Origin: Bacillota bacterium
GTDB taxonomy: Bacteria; Bacillota; Desulfotomaculia; Desulfotomaculales; Desulfallaceae
DNA length: 47,894 bases
NCBI GenBank assembly: GCA_023439185.1
Contig: JAEXOR010000030.1
Coordinates: 1-47,894, forward strand
Reading direction: 5' to 3'
The notes under the pieces were generated by a model. It was given only the letters and a program-made list of their open reading frames with translations. It was not told where the DNA came from and searched no databases. Shown piece by piece: positions 39,373 through 47,685 of this stretch (position 1 is its first letter; each line of letters opens with the position of its first letter). A program made the position numbers and the translations under genes.

Positions 39373-40647
39373 TTAGTAATTGACCGTTTGCGGCTTAATT
39401 GCCTGGCTTTCTGCCGCATTCATCACATCCCGGAAAGCTTTTAAAACCGCTTCGGCAAACTCCGGTTCTTCAAGGTTGGCCTCCACTTCCCTGATTTCTA
39501 TTTCGGGCCGCAGCCGGTTGCGCAATTTTTCTGTGAAAATACGGTCGGTTTCCGGTTCGTAAAGGATCGCTCCTTCGTTGTCTATGCCGGACCACCCCCT
39601 GGTGGGGATGATTATTTTAACCGGGCCTTTAGCCTGGTTGAGCTTTTGAGCAAAGGTTTCCGCGACCATGGCCAACTCTTCGGCAGAGACACGTAGATAA
39701 CTGCGTAAAGAATCTAAGTCGTATCTTTTACGCTGGTAATATTCCGGCTTATACTTGCTTTTGGGAGGGGTCATTATGTTAACCAGGCAAGGCGCGATAA
39801 CCTGGGGGATGCCTGCCTTGCCCGCCGCCTCCAGCCTGTGCGGACCTGCCGCCCTGGTGCCGCCCAGCAGTTCTTCGCCCACAGCGCCCGGCGCCAGATC
39901 GATTACGGCGGAGAAAATTTTTTCTTTTTCAATCAGCTCTTCCATAGCCTGATCCGGAACGCCGGTGGCTGAAAAGCCGATCACCTGGTATCCTTCCTGT
40001 TCAAGCTGCCGGCGCACGTGACTGGCGCATTTCTCACACATATTTAAAAGGGTCATGGCCACCAGCCGTTTATTCTTTCTTCTGCCCACTCCCACGGCAC
40101 TGACTGCTTCCTTCATTTCCATCATGCCCACGATGCTTCCGGCGGCTCGATCCAGGATATCCTGCATCAGGTCGTTTAGACCGGTAAAATCAATTACCGA
40201 GTGCATAATTGCTATATCGGCGGTGCCGAAATACCTGCTGGTCAAACCCCGCGCCGCCGCCACGCTGGAGATCATCAGCTTTGGAACCCCAAAAGGCAAC
40301 GCCTTCATCACCCCGGTGCTCATCAGGGTACCCGTGGCTCCGCCCAGTCCGATGATCCCATGCAGTCTGTTTACGGCATACAACTCGTTCACTTTTTTCC
40401 CGGCGCCTTCGACGGTTAGCTTAATCAGTTGCGGCCTGTCTTTGGCCAGCGCCTCCGAGTCAATTTCCTTGCCTGTGGCGGCCAGCACTTCATTCCGGCT
40501 GACGTCCGCTAAAGCCGCCGGGGTGTTTCTGGTGGAGATGTCAATAACAAGCGCCTGGCAGCCTTTTTTTTCAATCTGTTCCTTCAGGTATTTGGTCTCT
40601 TCCCCTTTTGTATCCAGGGTGCTTATAATTACAATGGTCCTGCTCAC
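39373..40647 (-). CDS. UPF0261 (Tm-1-like ATP-binding domain) protein
   Basis: This protein of about 424 residues is of the UPF0261 family. The N-terminal Tm-1-like domain includes IISTLDTKGEETKYLKEQI, GIIGLGGATGTLM, SRYFGTADIAIMHSVID and DRAAGSIVGM. The C-terminal half has VIAPCLVNIMTPP and IIPTRGWSGID. The function is not established; relatives bind nucleotides and occur beside catabolic enzymes. The GTG at 40647 is preferred because GAGGGG lies nine bases upstream; the GTG at 40653 is too close to that site. It heads the UPF0261-ligase-ubiX group, separated from the UbiD gene by a hairpin. Confidence 0.82.
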   Translation of the reverse strand: MSRTIVIISTLDTKGEETKYLKEQIEKKGCQALVIDISTRNTPAALADVSRNEVLAATGKEIDSEALAKDRPQLIKLTVEGAGKKVNELYAVNRLHGIIGLGGATGTLMSTGVMKALPFGVPKLMISSVAAARGLTSRYFGTADIAIMHSVIDFTGLNDLMQDILDRAAGSIVGMMEMKEAVSAVGVGRRKNKRLVAMTLLNMCEKCASHVRRQLEQEGYQVIGFSATGVPDQAMEELIEKEKIFSAVIDLAPGAVGEELLGGTRAAGPHRLEAAGKAGIPQVIAPCLVNIMTPPKSKYKPEYYQRKRYDLDSLRSYLRVSAEELAMVAETFAQKLNQAKGPVKIIIPTRGWSGIDNEGAILYEPETDRIFTEKLRNRLRPEIEIREVEANLEEPEFAEAVLKAFRDVMNAAESQAIKPQTVNY

Positions 40648-40734
40648 TAACACTCACCCCTCTTTACCAAACCACATACCCCATGCCTGATCAGCATATT
40701 TAAACAGGGCGATTTTGCAAATTAACATTTTCCA

Positions 40735-40759
40735 TTGGGCGCCCGCCAGGGGCGCCCAA
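40735..40759 (-). terminator. Hairpin after the UbiD-type gene
   Basis: Arms TTGGGCGCC (40735-40743) and GGCGCCCAA (40751-40759) enclose a 7-nt loop 24 nt past the UbiD stop. The minus-strand continuation is only mildly T-rich, so it may be a partial terminator between the pps/UbiD operon and the UPF0261-ligase-ubiX group. Confidence 0.55.
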
Positions 40760-40782
40760 CAAAAACATTCGTAAGCAGTGTT

Positions 40783-42192
40783 TTAAAAACCGTACCCCTG
40801 CCACTTGCTCCGGACCTTGGCGGCCATTTCATCATCCAGGTAGATCTCCATCGGTTTTCTCTCCCATTCGTAGGGGATGCAAGCGTCAATAATGATCCTG
40901 GAGCAAATCTCCCGGGCGTTAATAGGCAGCGCGGGGTCCAGCGGAGTGGAGCGGCCCCGGTTGATGATCTGGGTGCGGGCCACGGGATCGTAACGCATGC
41001 TCATCGCCCACAACACTTTGGTCCAATCGTCGGCCGGTATGTCGTCATCCACCACAATGACCCCTTTTAAACCGTAGTGGCCGGTGGTGGTGGATATGAC
41101 CGCCGTGCCGACGTGCATGGAATGTCCGGGATACATTTGTTTTACCGAGACAACGCCCCAAAAACGGCCGCCGGATTCGGGCGGCAGGTACACCGACTTA
41201 ATCCCCGGAATGTGCATATTCTCCAGGTCGGTCCACATGGTGGCGGTGCGGTTCAGCGACTGGATCATGTGGGTGTCGGTGATTGGTTTGCCCACTGTGG
41301 TGGACCACAGGATCGGGTTGTTGCGGAAATACACCCGTTTCACATTAATAAAGGGCTTGGGCCACTCGTCACTCTTTTTGCCGGAGTAGTAACCGGTATA
41401 TTCCCCGAAGGGTCCCTCCTGGCGCCGTTCCACCGGGTCTATTTCACCCTCGATGATGATCTCCGCGTCATAGGGCAGCGGCAGTCCGGTCAGGTCGCTG
41501 ATAAATACCTTGGCCGGTTCGTTGCGCAGTGAGCCGATGATATCGTATTCCGAGATGTTGGCCGAAATCAGGGTGCTGCCCACCAGGAAGTTCAGAGGGT
41601 CGCCACCGATGATGGCCGCTGCCGGCATGGGTTTGCCCAGTTCCTTGTAGCGGTTCATGTGGAAGTCGGCGTGCTTGCCTTTAATGATCTGGACGCCCAC
41701 GCTTTTTTCATCCAGCATCTGCATCCGGTAAGTGCCCAGGTTGATCCAGTCGCTGTCCGGGTCCTTGGTTATCAGGGCCACGGCAGTCCCGATGTATCTT
41801 CCGCCGTCCATGGGGTAGAACCTGGGTACCGGCAGGTTTTCCAGGTTTATCTGGTCGCCTTCCGCCACATTTTCAAAAACCGGCCCCGTGGTTACGATTT
41901 CCGGGGGAATCAGCTTTTTGGTGGTGGATTGCATCCAGTTCCTGGCCAGATCGCATAAAGTTGAATCATGGGGCTGGCCCAGGGCGATGGCCAGGCGCTT
42001 GACGGTGGTAAAGGCACTGGTGAGGACCGGCGTATTATACCCTTTAACGTTTTGAAAGAACAGGGCCGGACCTTTAGCCTCTTCGTTCAGTTTGGCGATA
42101 TGGGACAATTCAAGGTCCCAGTCCACCTCCGCTTCAATTCTCTTAAACTCCCCCGCTTCGTCACACTGCCTGATAAATTCCCTTAGATCCAT
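40783..42192 (-). CDS. UbiD-family (de)carboxylase, phenylphosphate carboxylase PpcA/PpcB-like
   Basis: This 469-residue UbiD-family enzyme uses prenylated FMN. Key segments are NLGTYRMQ (the conserved Arg for cofactor phosphate), EGEID and EGPFGEYTGYY (the conserved catalytic Glu pair region), and DDDIPADDWTKVLWAMSMRY near 370. Its length matches the two UbiD subunits PpcA/PpcB of Thauera phenylphosphate carboxylase. With PpsA- and PpsB-like genes directly upstream, carboxylation of phenylphosphate to 4-hydroxybenzoate is the natural reading; decarboxylation of a hydroxybenzoate is the alternative. There is only one such subunit here, and no PpcC or PpcD homologue is visible. GAAAGGAG lies before the ATG. 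Confidence 0.86.
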   Translation of the reverse strand: MDLREFIRQCDEAGEFKRIEAEVDWDLELSHIAKLNEEAKGPALFFQNVKGYNTPVLTSAFTTVKRLAIALGQPHDSTLCDLARNWMQSTTKKLIPPEIVTTGPVFENVAEGDQINLENLPVPRFYPMDGGRYIGTAVALITKDPDSDWINLGTYRMQMLDEKSVGVQIIKGKHADFHMNRYKELGKPMPAAAIIGGDPLNFLVGSTLISANISEYDIIGSLRNEPAKVFISDLTGLPLPYDAEIIIEGEIDPVERRQEGPFGEYTGYYSGKKSDEWPKPFINVKRVYFRNNPILWSTTVGKPITDTHMIQSLNRTATMWTDLENMHIPGIKSVYLPPESGGRFWGVVSVKQMYPGHSMHVGTAVISTTTGHYGLKGVIVVDDDIPADDWTKVLWAMSMRYDPVARTQIINRGRSTPLDPALPINAREICSRIIIDACIPYEWERKPMEIYLDDEMAAKVRSKWQGYGF

Positions 42193-42225
42193 GGGTAATC
42201 TCCTTTCTTTTAAGTTTTTATTTGT

Positions 42226-43293
42226 TTACTTAATCTTTTTACCGGTCAATAGATTGCCGGCGATATGGTTCAACGCGCCGCCGCCGGGTTTAAACAGCGG
42301 TTTGGCCTCCTTTTTGTTCCATACGGTTTCCGGTCTGGTCTGCAGCAGGATGATGTTTCTGGGGAATGGGAGGTCCTTGTCTATGGCCCATTCAATATCC
42401 TGGGGCAGTTTATTGTCCGACTCCACCAGCTTGCCCAGTTTGCCCAGCTCGACAATCTCTTCATCGGTCAGGCAGGGCACGTTTTGTCTGGCCGGTTCCA
42501 CATCAACCTGGATTACGTCGCCCCCGGGATCGTACGCCATCTCTATAGCTTTATTGCAGATGACCCGTTTGGTAATGGCCATGGTTACTTTATTCAGGGC
42601 GAATTTATCCGGGGTGACCTGGCCGCTGACCAGGCTTTCACCCAGCCCCCAGCTTGCTTCGATAAAGATTGTCGAGCGGTCGCCGTTTAACGGGTCCAGG
42701 GTGAACATAACCCCCGACGCCCTGGCGTTGACCATTTTAAGTACCGCAATGCCGATGGGAGAGCTTTCCACCGGCATGGCGCGCTGCATCCGGTAGTGCA
42801 TGGCGCGGGCGTTGAAGGAACTGGCCCAAACCTTTTTAACCCGGTCCAGGAGTTGTTCTTCACCCTGGATATTCAGGAAGGTGTCAAACTGGCCGGGCAT
42901 ACTGACCGGTCCGCTGGAACGCACCGCCACTTTTACATTTTCAACGTTGCATCTGTCGCAAAGTTCCCGGTAATAAGACAGGATATAGTTTTGAATATCT
43001 CCGGGTATTGGCCTTGATTCAATGAGCCTGCAGATATACTCGCTTGCCTTTTCAAACAGGCTGATGTCATCCTGCAGCCTGCCTTTTATTTCCTCAAAGT
43101 AACTGGTTACGGCATTACCAACCCCGGTTTCGTCAATAAACTTTTCGTAAGCTTTAAGAGAAATGGCGAAGCCAGGGGGAACCGGTAAACCGGCTCTTAA
43201 CATCTCGCCAAGGCCTTTACACTTCCTGCCTGCAATGAAGACATCGTCTTTGTCAAGTTCGCGCAGCCAGTAAACGTAATTTTGGGTATCCAC
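42226..43293 (-). CDS. ppsB: Phenylphosphate synthase subunit B-like (PEP-synthase N-terminal ATP-binding domain)
   Basis: This 355-residue protein equals the N-terminal ATP-grasp part of PEP synthase/pyruvate phosphate dikinase. Visible motifs are GRKCKGLGEMLRAGLPVPPG near 22-41, VAVRSSGPVSMPGQFDT near 142, and VKKVWASSFNARAMHYR. The C-terminal stretch is IEWAIDKDLPFPRNIILLQT. A free-standing domain of this size next to a gene for the His-domain half is the arrangement of Thauera PpsB/PpsA, which phosphorylate phenol with ATP, giving phenylphosphate, AMP and Pi. The start is GTG at 43293 with AAGGGGGG upstream. It lies 42 nt after ppsA. Confidence 0.85.
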   Translation of the reverse strand: MDTQNYVYWLRELDKDDVFIAGRKCKGLGEMLRAGLPVPPGFAISLKAYEKFIDETGVGNAVTSYFEEIKGRLQDDISLFEKASEYICRLIESRPIPGDIQNYILSYYRELCDRCNVENVKVAVRSSGPVSMPGQFDTFLNIQGEEQLLDRVKKVWASSFNARAMHYRMQRAMPVESSPIGIAVLKMVNARASGVMFTLDPLNGDRSTIFIEASWGLGESLVSGQVTPDKFALNKVTMAITKRVICNKAIEMAYDPGGDVIQVDVEPARQNVPCLTDEEIVELGKLGKLVESDNKLPQDIEWAIDKDLPFPRNIILLQTRPETVWNKKEAKPLFKPGGGALNHIAGNLLTGKKIK

Positions 43294-43335
43294 GGTTTGC
43301 CCCCCTTAATTAAGCAATCTTATTTAAATGCATTT

Positions 43336-45174
43336 TTATTCTTGTAAAATAGTTACTGTACCGGTATTTCCGTCCACCTTGATTTTCTGCCCGGTTTTAA
43401 TGGCCGCCGTTGCGTAACCCGAGCCCACCACCGCCGGCAGGCCGTATTCACGGCAAACGATGGCGGCATGGGACATGATCCCGCCCACATCTGTTACCGC
43501 CGCGCTGACTTTGACAAATAAGGGCGCCCAACTCGGCGAGGTGGTGGGCGCCACCAGGATCTCGCCTTCCTGTAATAAGCCCAGTTCCGACGGACCGCGT
43601 ACCACCCGGGCAATCCCTTCAACCACGCCGGGCGAACCGGGATGACCCTGCAAAGTGTTCATGTCTTCGGCCTTCACCGCACCGGCGTCCAGCCAGGCTG
43701 CCAGACGATCGGTGGTAATCCCCCACAGCGTGATGGTAAACGGTTCGGTTACCACTTCGGGCGGTACTCCCAGCGCCGGCGGAGGATTGTAGCCGCGGAA
43801 CTTTTCCATTACTCCCTTACGCCATTTGATCTCCTGAGGCCAGTAGGAAGCGCCGCAGGCTTTTACGCCGGTGGCCCAGGCGCATACCAGGTCATATAAC
43901 GCCTGCCCGATTTCAAAACGGTTTAAATACCAGATGTCTTCAACATCTTTAATTAACCCGTGGTTGAAAAAAACCGCGGACAGCTCGCGTACCTTTTTGT
44001 AGAACAAGCTATGGGACCAGTGTTCAACGTAAAAAGTGTGATCTTCAACGAAAGGAAATACTTTTTGGGAAATAGCCAGTAACTGGCTGAAAGCATCCTT
44101 ATCTTCCTGGGTTTGCAAAAGTGAGTTATATTCGGCAACTATTCTGTCTCTTTCTTCAATCAGCTTCAGGGTCGGACGTTCCAGGTTATCCCCGGTTTGG
44201 TACTTTTTAATGTAACCTTTTATGGACAGAAACGGGATATCCGGGCGGTCAAGCCAGCAGTAATGGTCATGATACCAGCCTGTTCCGGACGAAACATAGA
44301 ACCAGGGGTATTTGGACTGTTCATACTCTTCAAGCCACTTTTGGCCTGCTTCGTTTTCGCCCAGGGCGGCGATAATTTCAGCCGGAGTTGCCTCATCCTT
44401 GAAATAATCGTTTACACCCAGTGTTACGGCCAGCTTGGCCAGTTTTCTCAATTGCATGTCCGGTTGGAAGAGGATTACGTCAATTCCCCCCACCATCCGG
44501 GTGATGGTGCCGTCGTCGATGCCCGGGAATGCTTTGCGGCAAAAGTCGGCGAAAGTTACAAAAGCGGCGTAACCGAGATTCAAGAACTCAAAGTGGTACT
44601 GCCAGACCAATAACGCGCGGTCAATCAGGTAATTATATTTTTTTACGATTTCATAACCGCTGCTGCGTCCGACCCCGTCATTGACAACGGAGATATCTTC
44701 CATATCGGGCAGGTCTGCAAATGTGATGCCGTCGATTTCCTTGATTAATTCTTCCATCTTGCCCTTCCAGCGACCGTACAAATCATCCCAGTTCTCATAG
44801 TAGTAGCCGGCTCGCTGCAGGAAATGCTGCAGTCTTTCCTCAACCTGCCCGGGATCGGTCACCGGCACGGGTGATATGTAAATGTAACCGTTCACAATCC
44901 GGTGATCGACGCCGAAAGCCGGCGGGACCATGAAAATACGGGTGTTATACTGTGACAGGCCGAGGTACCACGCTTCATCCCAAATTAAATCAAAGGGGTA
45001 CATTGGTTCCGGGTAATGGAGTCCGTCGTAATACCAGAGCATGCCGTTCTCGTAATCTTCCCTTTCCTTGTCTACGCCAAACCGGTAATAATACGGGTAC
45101 ATCCTTTCCCAGCCTTCCGTACCTGGAATAGCTGGGACTTCGCCCGGGTTCAGAAATTTACGCTCCGCAGACAT
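43336..45174 (-). CDS. ppsA: Phenylphosphate synthase subunit A-like (PEP-synthase His-domain half)
   Basis: This 612-residue protein has a long N-terminal region (1-500, tryptophan- and tyrosine-rich, WERMYPYYYRFG near 22) and a C-terminal PEP-utilising mobile domain. That domain contains LQGHPGSPGVVEGIARVV, LVAPTTSPSWAPLF and the phosphohistidine loop GGIMSHAAIVCREYGLPAVVG. By my count the His is residue 569, the position I recall for the phosphorylated His of Thauera PpsA. It relays the beta-phosphate from the ATP-grasp subunit to the phenolic hydroxyl. AAAGGAGG lies before the ATG. It is first in the pps-UbiD operon. A catechol- or cresol-type substrate cannot be excluded. Confidence 0.87.
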   Translation of the reverse strand: MSAERKFLNPGEVPAIPGTEGWERMYPYYYRFGVDKEREDYENGMLWYYDGLHYPEPMYPFDLIWDEAWYLGLSQYNTRIFMVPPAFGVDHRIVNGYIYISPVPVTDPGQVEERLQHFLQRAGYYYENWDDLYGRWKGKMEELIKEIDGITFADLPDMEDISVVNDGVGRSSGYEIVKKYNYLIDRALLVWQYHFEFLNLGYAAFVTFADFCRKAFPGIDDGTITRMVGGIDVILFQPDMQLRKLAKLAVTLGVNDYFKDEATPAEIIAALGENEAGQKWLEEYEQSKYPWFYVSSGTGWYHDHYCWLDRPDIPFLSIKGYIKKYQTGDNLERPTLKLIEERDRIVAEYNSLLQTQEDKDAFSQLLAISQKVFPFVEDHTFYVEHWSHSLFYKKVRELSAVFFNHGLIKDVEDIWYLNRFEIGQALYDLVCAWATGVKACGASYWPQEIKWRKGVMEKFRGYNPPPALGVPPEVVTEPFTITLWGITTDRLAAWLDAGAVKAEDMNTLQGHPGSPGVVEGIARVVRGPSELGLLQEGEILVAPTTSPSWAPLFVKVSAAVTDVGGIMSHAAIVCREYGLPAVVGSGYATAAIKTGQKIKVDGNTGTVTILQE

Positions 45175-45283
45175 TCTTCACTCCTCCTTTAGTTTTATTT
45201 AAGTCCCTTACGGACAGCCTTCTCGACATTCTTCCGGTTTAAAGGAACCAACCGTTTCGTCGACCTTGGGGAAAACCGGCATC

Positions 45284-45376
45284 AGATAACGGCTTATCTT
45301 GACCCGGGCGCTTTATTAGTGATAAAATTGGGCATAGCAAAGCTGGAGGTGCGGGTTTATTAAACCGTACGCGTAC
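45284..45376 (-). promoter_or_regulatory. Control region of the pps operon: weak promoter with three dyads
   Basis: On the minus strand TTGCTA (45335-45340) and TAATAA (45313-45318), 16 bp apart, form a weak promoter suggesting activator dependence. Immediately upstream are two adjacent palindromes, GGTTTA-N-TAAACC (45354-45366) and GTACGCGTAC (45367-45376), in a class-I activator position. Just downstream of the expected transcription start is AGATAA-N4-TTATCT (45284-45299). The adjacent phenol-sensor regulator is the obvious candidate to bind here. Found by eye. Confidence 0.45.
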
Positions 45377-45441
45377 AGCCTCAGTAGTGCCGCACCGGTT
45401 TATTCCTTGCCAGGGGAACCGGTTGCGGCTTATTTTTACTC

Positions 45442-47445
45442 TTAGATCCCCGCTAATAATTTCAGGGCCAGGTGCACCATCAGGACGGTCTCGGAATCAG
45501 ACAGGTCTATGTCGGCAATTTCCGAAATTCGCCGTAGTCTGTATTTCATAGTGGCGGAATTTAAGAAGCCGTTCCGGGAAGCCCGCTGAAGGTTGCAGTT
45601 ATTATTGAAGTATAGGGTTAAAGTATCGACCAGGTGCGCATTATTTTTGTTGTCATAGTCGATAAGCGGCCCGATTACTTTGTTGACAAATTCACGAAAA
45701 CGGTCGACGTCAATGTTGATCAGGCTGAAAACACCAAGTTTCTCATAGGCCAGGCAACGGTTTTTGCAGTTTAACGCCTTTGCTATATCAATGGCGGCGC
45801 GGGCTTCATTATATGACGCGGCAAGATCCTTTAAACGGTTGCAGGGTGAACCGATACCCACCCACCACTTGTATTCAGGCAAATGTGTTTTCAGTTCGGC
45901 TTCGATGCTATGCAAAACTGTGGTCAGGTTGGCGCCGGAGTCTGCGCCGTTGGCTACCGGCAGTAATCCAATGGTATTTTTGCGGTTGCCGCTCAAGAAG
46001 AAACCGGGACAAATACTCTCAAAAGCGAAGCGCACTGTTTCAAAGAAGCTTTCGGTTATCCGGGCTTGTTTGTACTGCCCTTTTACATCGTCAATCGCCT
46101 CCTCAAAAACAATATCAATGGACATTAACCGGTATGGTTTGCTTAAATCAAGCCCCAATTGATTGGCTCGCCATAAAATAAGATCCTCGTTTTCATAATT
46201 GCCGGCCAGGAGCGTTTCAAAAAAATTCTTTCTGATCCGGAGTTCGGTTTCAAAAGAGGCTTTTTGTTTCATCATTTCCAGCGCAATCACCGTTGAGGCA
46301 TGCTCCAGAGCTATGCGGTCAAGCTTGCTTAACGGTTTTTCTTCCAGGGCGGTTACCATACCCAGACAGTTGTCACCGGCAATGATTGGTACCACCACCA
46401 GGTTTGCCGTATCGCCGGCCTTCGGGGCGGGGAGGGTAATCCGGTGATATTCGGCGCTTGGCTTAAGTGCAGGGAACTCCCGGCCCTTCCCCGAACCGGC
46501 AATGGCCTTTCCCCAGATCAGTTCAATATTTGCTTTGCCGGCCGGCTCATTTTGCCCCAGGGGGTTGGAGCAGGACAGGACCTGAAAAAAACGGTCGGCC
46601 ACCAGTACCGGTCTGTCGATGATGTGAGCGAGGTTACGGGTAATGCCGGCCAACCCCTGACCCTCCAATGCCAGAGACGTAAGCTGGTTGTGAATAGCCG
46701 CTGACTTTTGCATGGCTGCTTTTTCCTGGTTCAGCAGCTCATTTACTTTGCTCAATTCCGAAATTTTTTCTTTTAAAATTTCATTGGTGCGTTCAAGAAC
46801 GGAATTGCTGATCCCCCTCCACAGGGTGACGCGCTTCTTTTCCTCTTCCACCAGGCACTGTTTTAAATCGTCGATATTACGAAAAGCCGCACCGTTCCAC
46901 GCGTCAATGGTCCGTAATTCAAACTGGCAGTAAGGATCTCCCATACCCTGGCACTTTGTTTCCACGCAGATTACCTGCCGGCCCAGGAACCCGGTGGCGA
47001 AACCGCTGGCGTAACCGCTCAGTGACCAGCAGACGGGATCTTTGGCTGTACCGAACAGGCGCAGGTGATGCTCCGCCTCATATGAGTTGCGCCAGACGCC
47101 CTGCATCAGGAAAGTTCCCTTTTGCCGGTCGTATTCAAGAATTTTGGCGGAAGCATGCGCAACGCCTTCCAATGTGTGCATTAACGGTCCGGAGAGCATC
47201 CAGTGCGTGTCGTTTTCAAATTCAAAAATACCGCGAAAGGTGCTTGCTTCATTAAGGCCGCAACGGTAGCCGAAACGGGCCAGGATACCACGGGTTATGT
47301 CTTCTCCAAGGGTGGCAATCATTTCTTCGCGCAGTTCACAAATGGCATTGGACATAAAGAGCAGCATCCTGTTGCCCCGGATACTGATTATGCCGTCATC
47401 CCTGTTTATGTCGAGAAGTTCCGTTAGGTTTAATTCCTGTTTCAC
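45442..47445 (-). CDS. Phenol-sensor (XylR_N/V4R) fused to PucR-type HTH regulator
   Basis: This 667-residue regulator has an XylR_N plus V4R sensor like DmpR/MopR at about 15-180, a predicted coiled coil at about 195-250, a long middle region (255-590) resembling PucR/CdaR regulators, and a C-terminal PucR-type helix-turn-helix (about 605-665, KYRLRRISEI). Counting residues, His90, Trp118, Cys139, Glu162, Cys165 and Cys173 match, at a constant offset of 16, the phenol ligands His106/Trp134 and the zinc ligands Cys155/Glu178/Cys181/Cys189 that I recall for MopR. No AAA+ domain is present, so it does not work through sigma-54. The start is GTG at 47445, after AAGGAGGG. It probably activates the pps operon next to it. 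Confidence 0.88.
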   Translation of the reverse strand: MKQELNLTELLDINRDDGIISIRGNRMLLFMSNAICELREEMIATLGEDITRGILARFGYRCGLNEASTFRGIFEFENDTHWMLSGPLMHTLEGVAHASAKILEYDRQKGTFLMQGVWRNSYEAEHHLRLFGTAKDPVCWSLSGYASGFATGFLGRQVICVETKCQGMGDPYCQFELRTIDAWNGAAFRNIDDLKQCLVEEEKKRVTLWRGISNSVLERTNEILKEKISELSKVNELLNQEKAAMQKSAAIHNQLTSLALEGQGLAGITRNLAHIIDRPVLVADRFFQVLSCSNPLGQNEPAGKANIELIWGKAIAGSGKGREFPALKPSAEYHRITLPAPKAGDTANLVVVPIIAGDNCLGMVTALEEKPLSKLDRIALEHASTVIALEMMKQKASFETELRIRKNFFETLLAGNYENEDLILWRANQLGLDLSKPYRLMSIDIVFEEAIDDVKGQYKQARITESFFETVRFAFESICPGFFLSGNRKNTIGLLPVANGADSGANLTTVLHSIEAELKTHLPEYKWWVGIGSPCNRLKDLAASYNEARAAIDIAKALNCKNRCLAYEKLGVFSLINIDVDRFREFVNKVIGPLIDYDNKNNAHLVDTLTLYFNNNCNLQRASRNGFLNSATMKYRLRRISEIADIDLSDSETVLMVHLALKLLAGI

Positions 47446-47624
47446 GGAAGCCCTCCTTGGAAAACATAATAGCGGAATTGTTAAAAAATTCGGACATTTT
47501 ATTTGACCTGACGTTTGTTTAAGATAAAGAGCTTGTGTATAACTTATGTTTTAAATGTAGCATAGCATATGAAACAAGTCTATCCCTATAATAGGAAAAA
47601 TTACCTATTTGTTTTTAACCATAT

Positions 47625-47670
47625 TGGATAAATAAAAGCGGACCCGGCATTGTTGCGATGCCGGGTCCGC
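47625..47670 (-). terminator. Rho-independent terminator of the TRAP transporter operon
   Basis: Thirteen-bp arms (47638-47650 and 47658-47670, GCGGACCCGGCAT with its complement) with a 7-nt loop are followed on the minus strand by CTTTTATTTATCC (47625-47637). It is 15 nt past the transporter stop and separates it from the regulator gene. Confidence 0.85.
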
Positions 47671-47685
47671 CCTGGATCTATGCCG

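Noticed and set aside
47446..47640. Promoter of the phenol regulator gene
   Set aside because: Several AT-rich candidates exist (for example TTGTTT with TAAAAC), but none is clearly better than chance; the 240-nt gap is otherwise empty apart from the transporter terminator.
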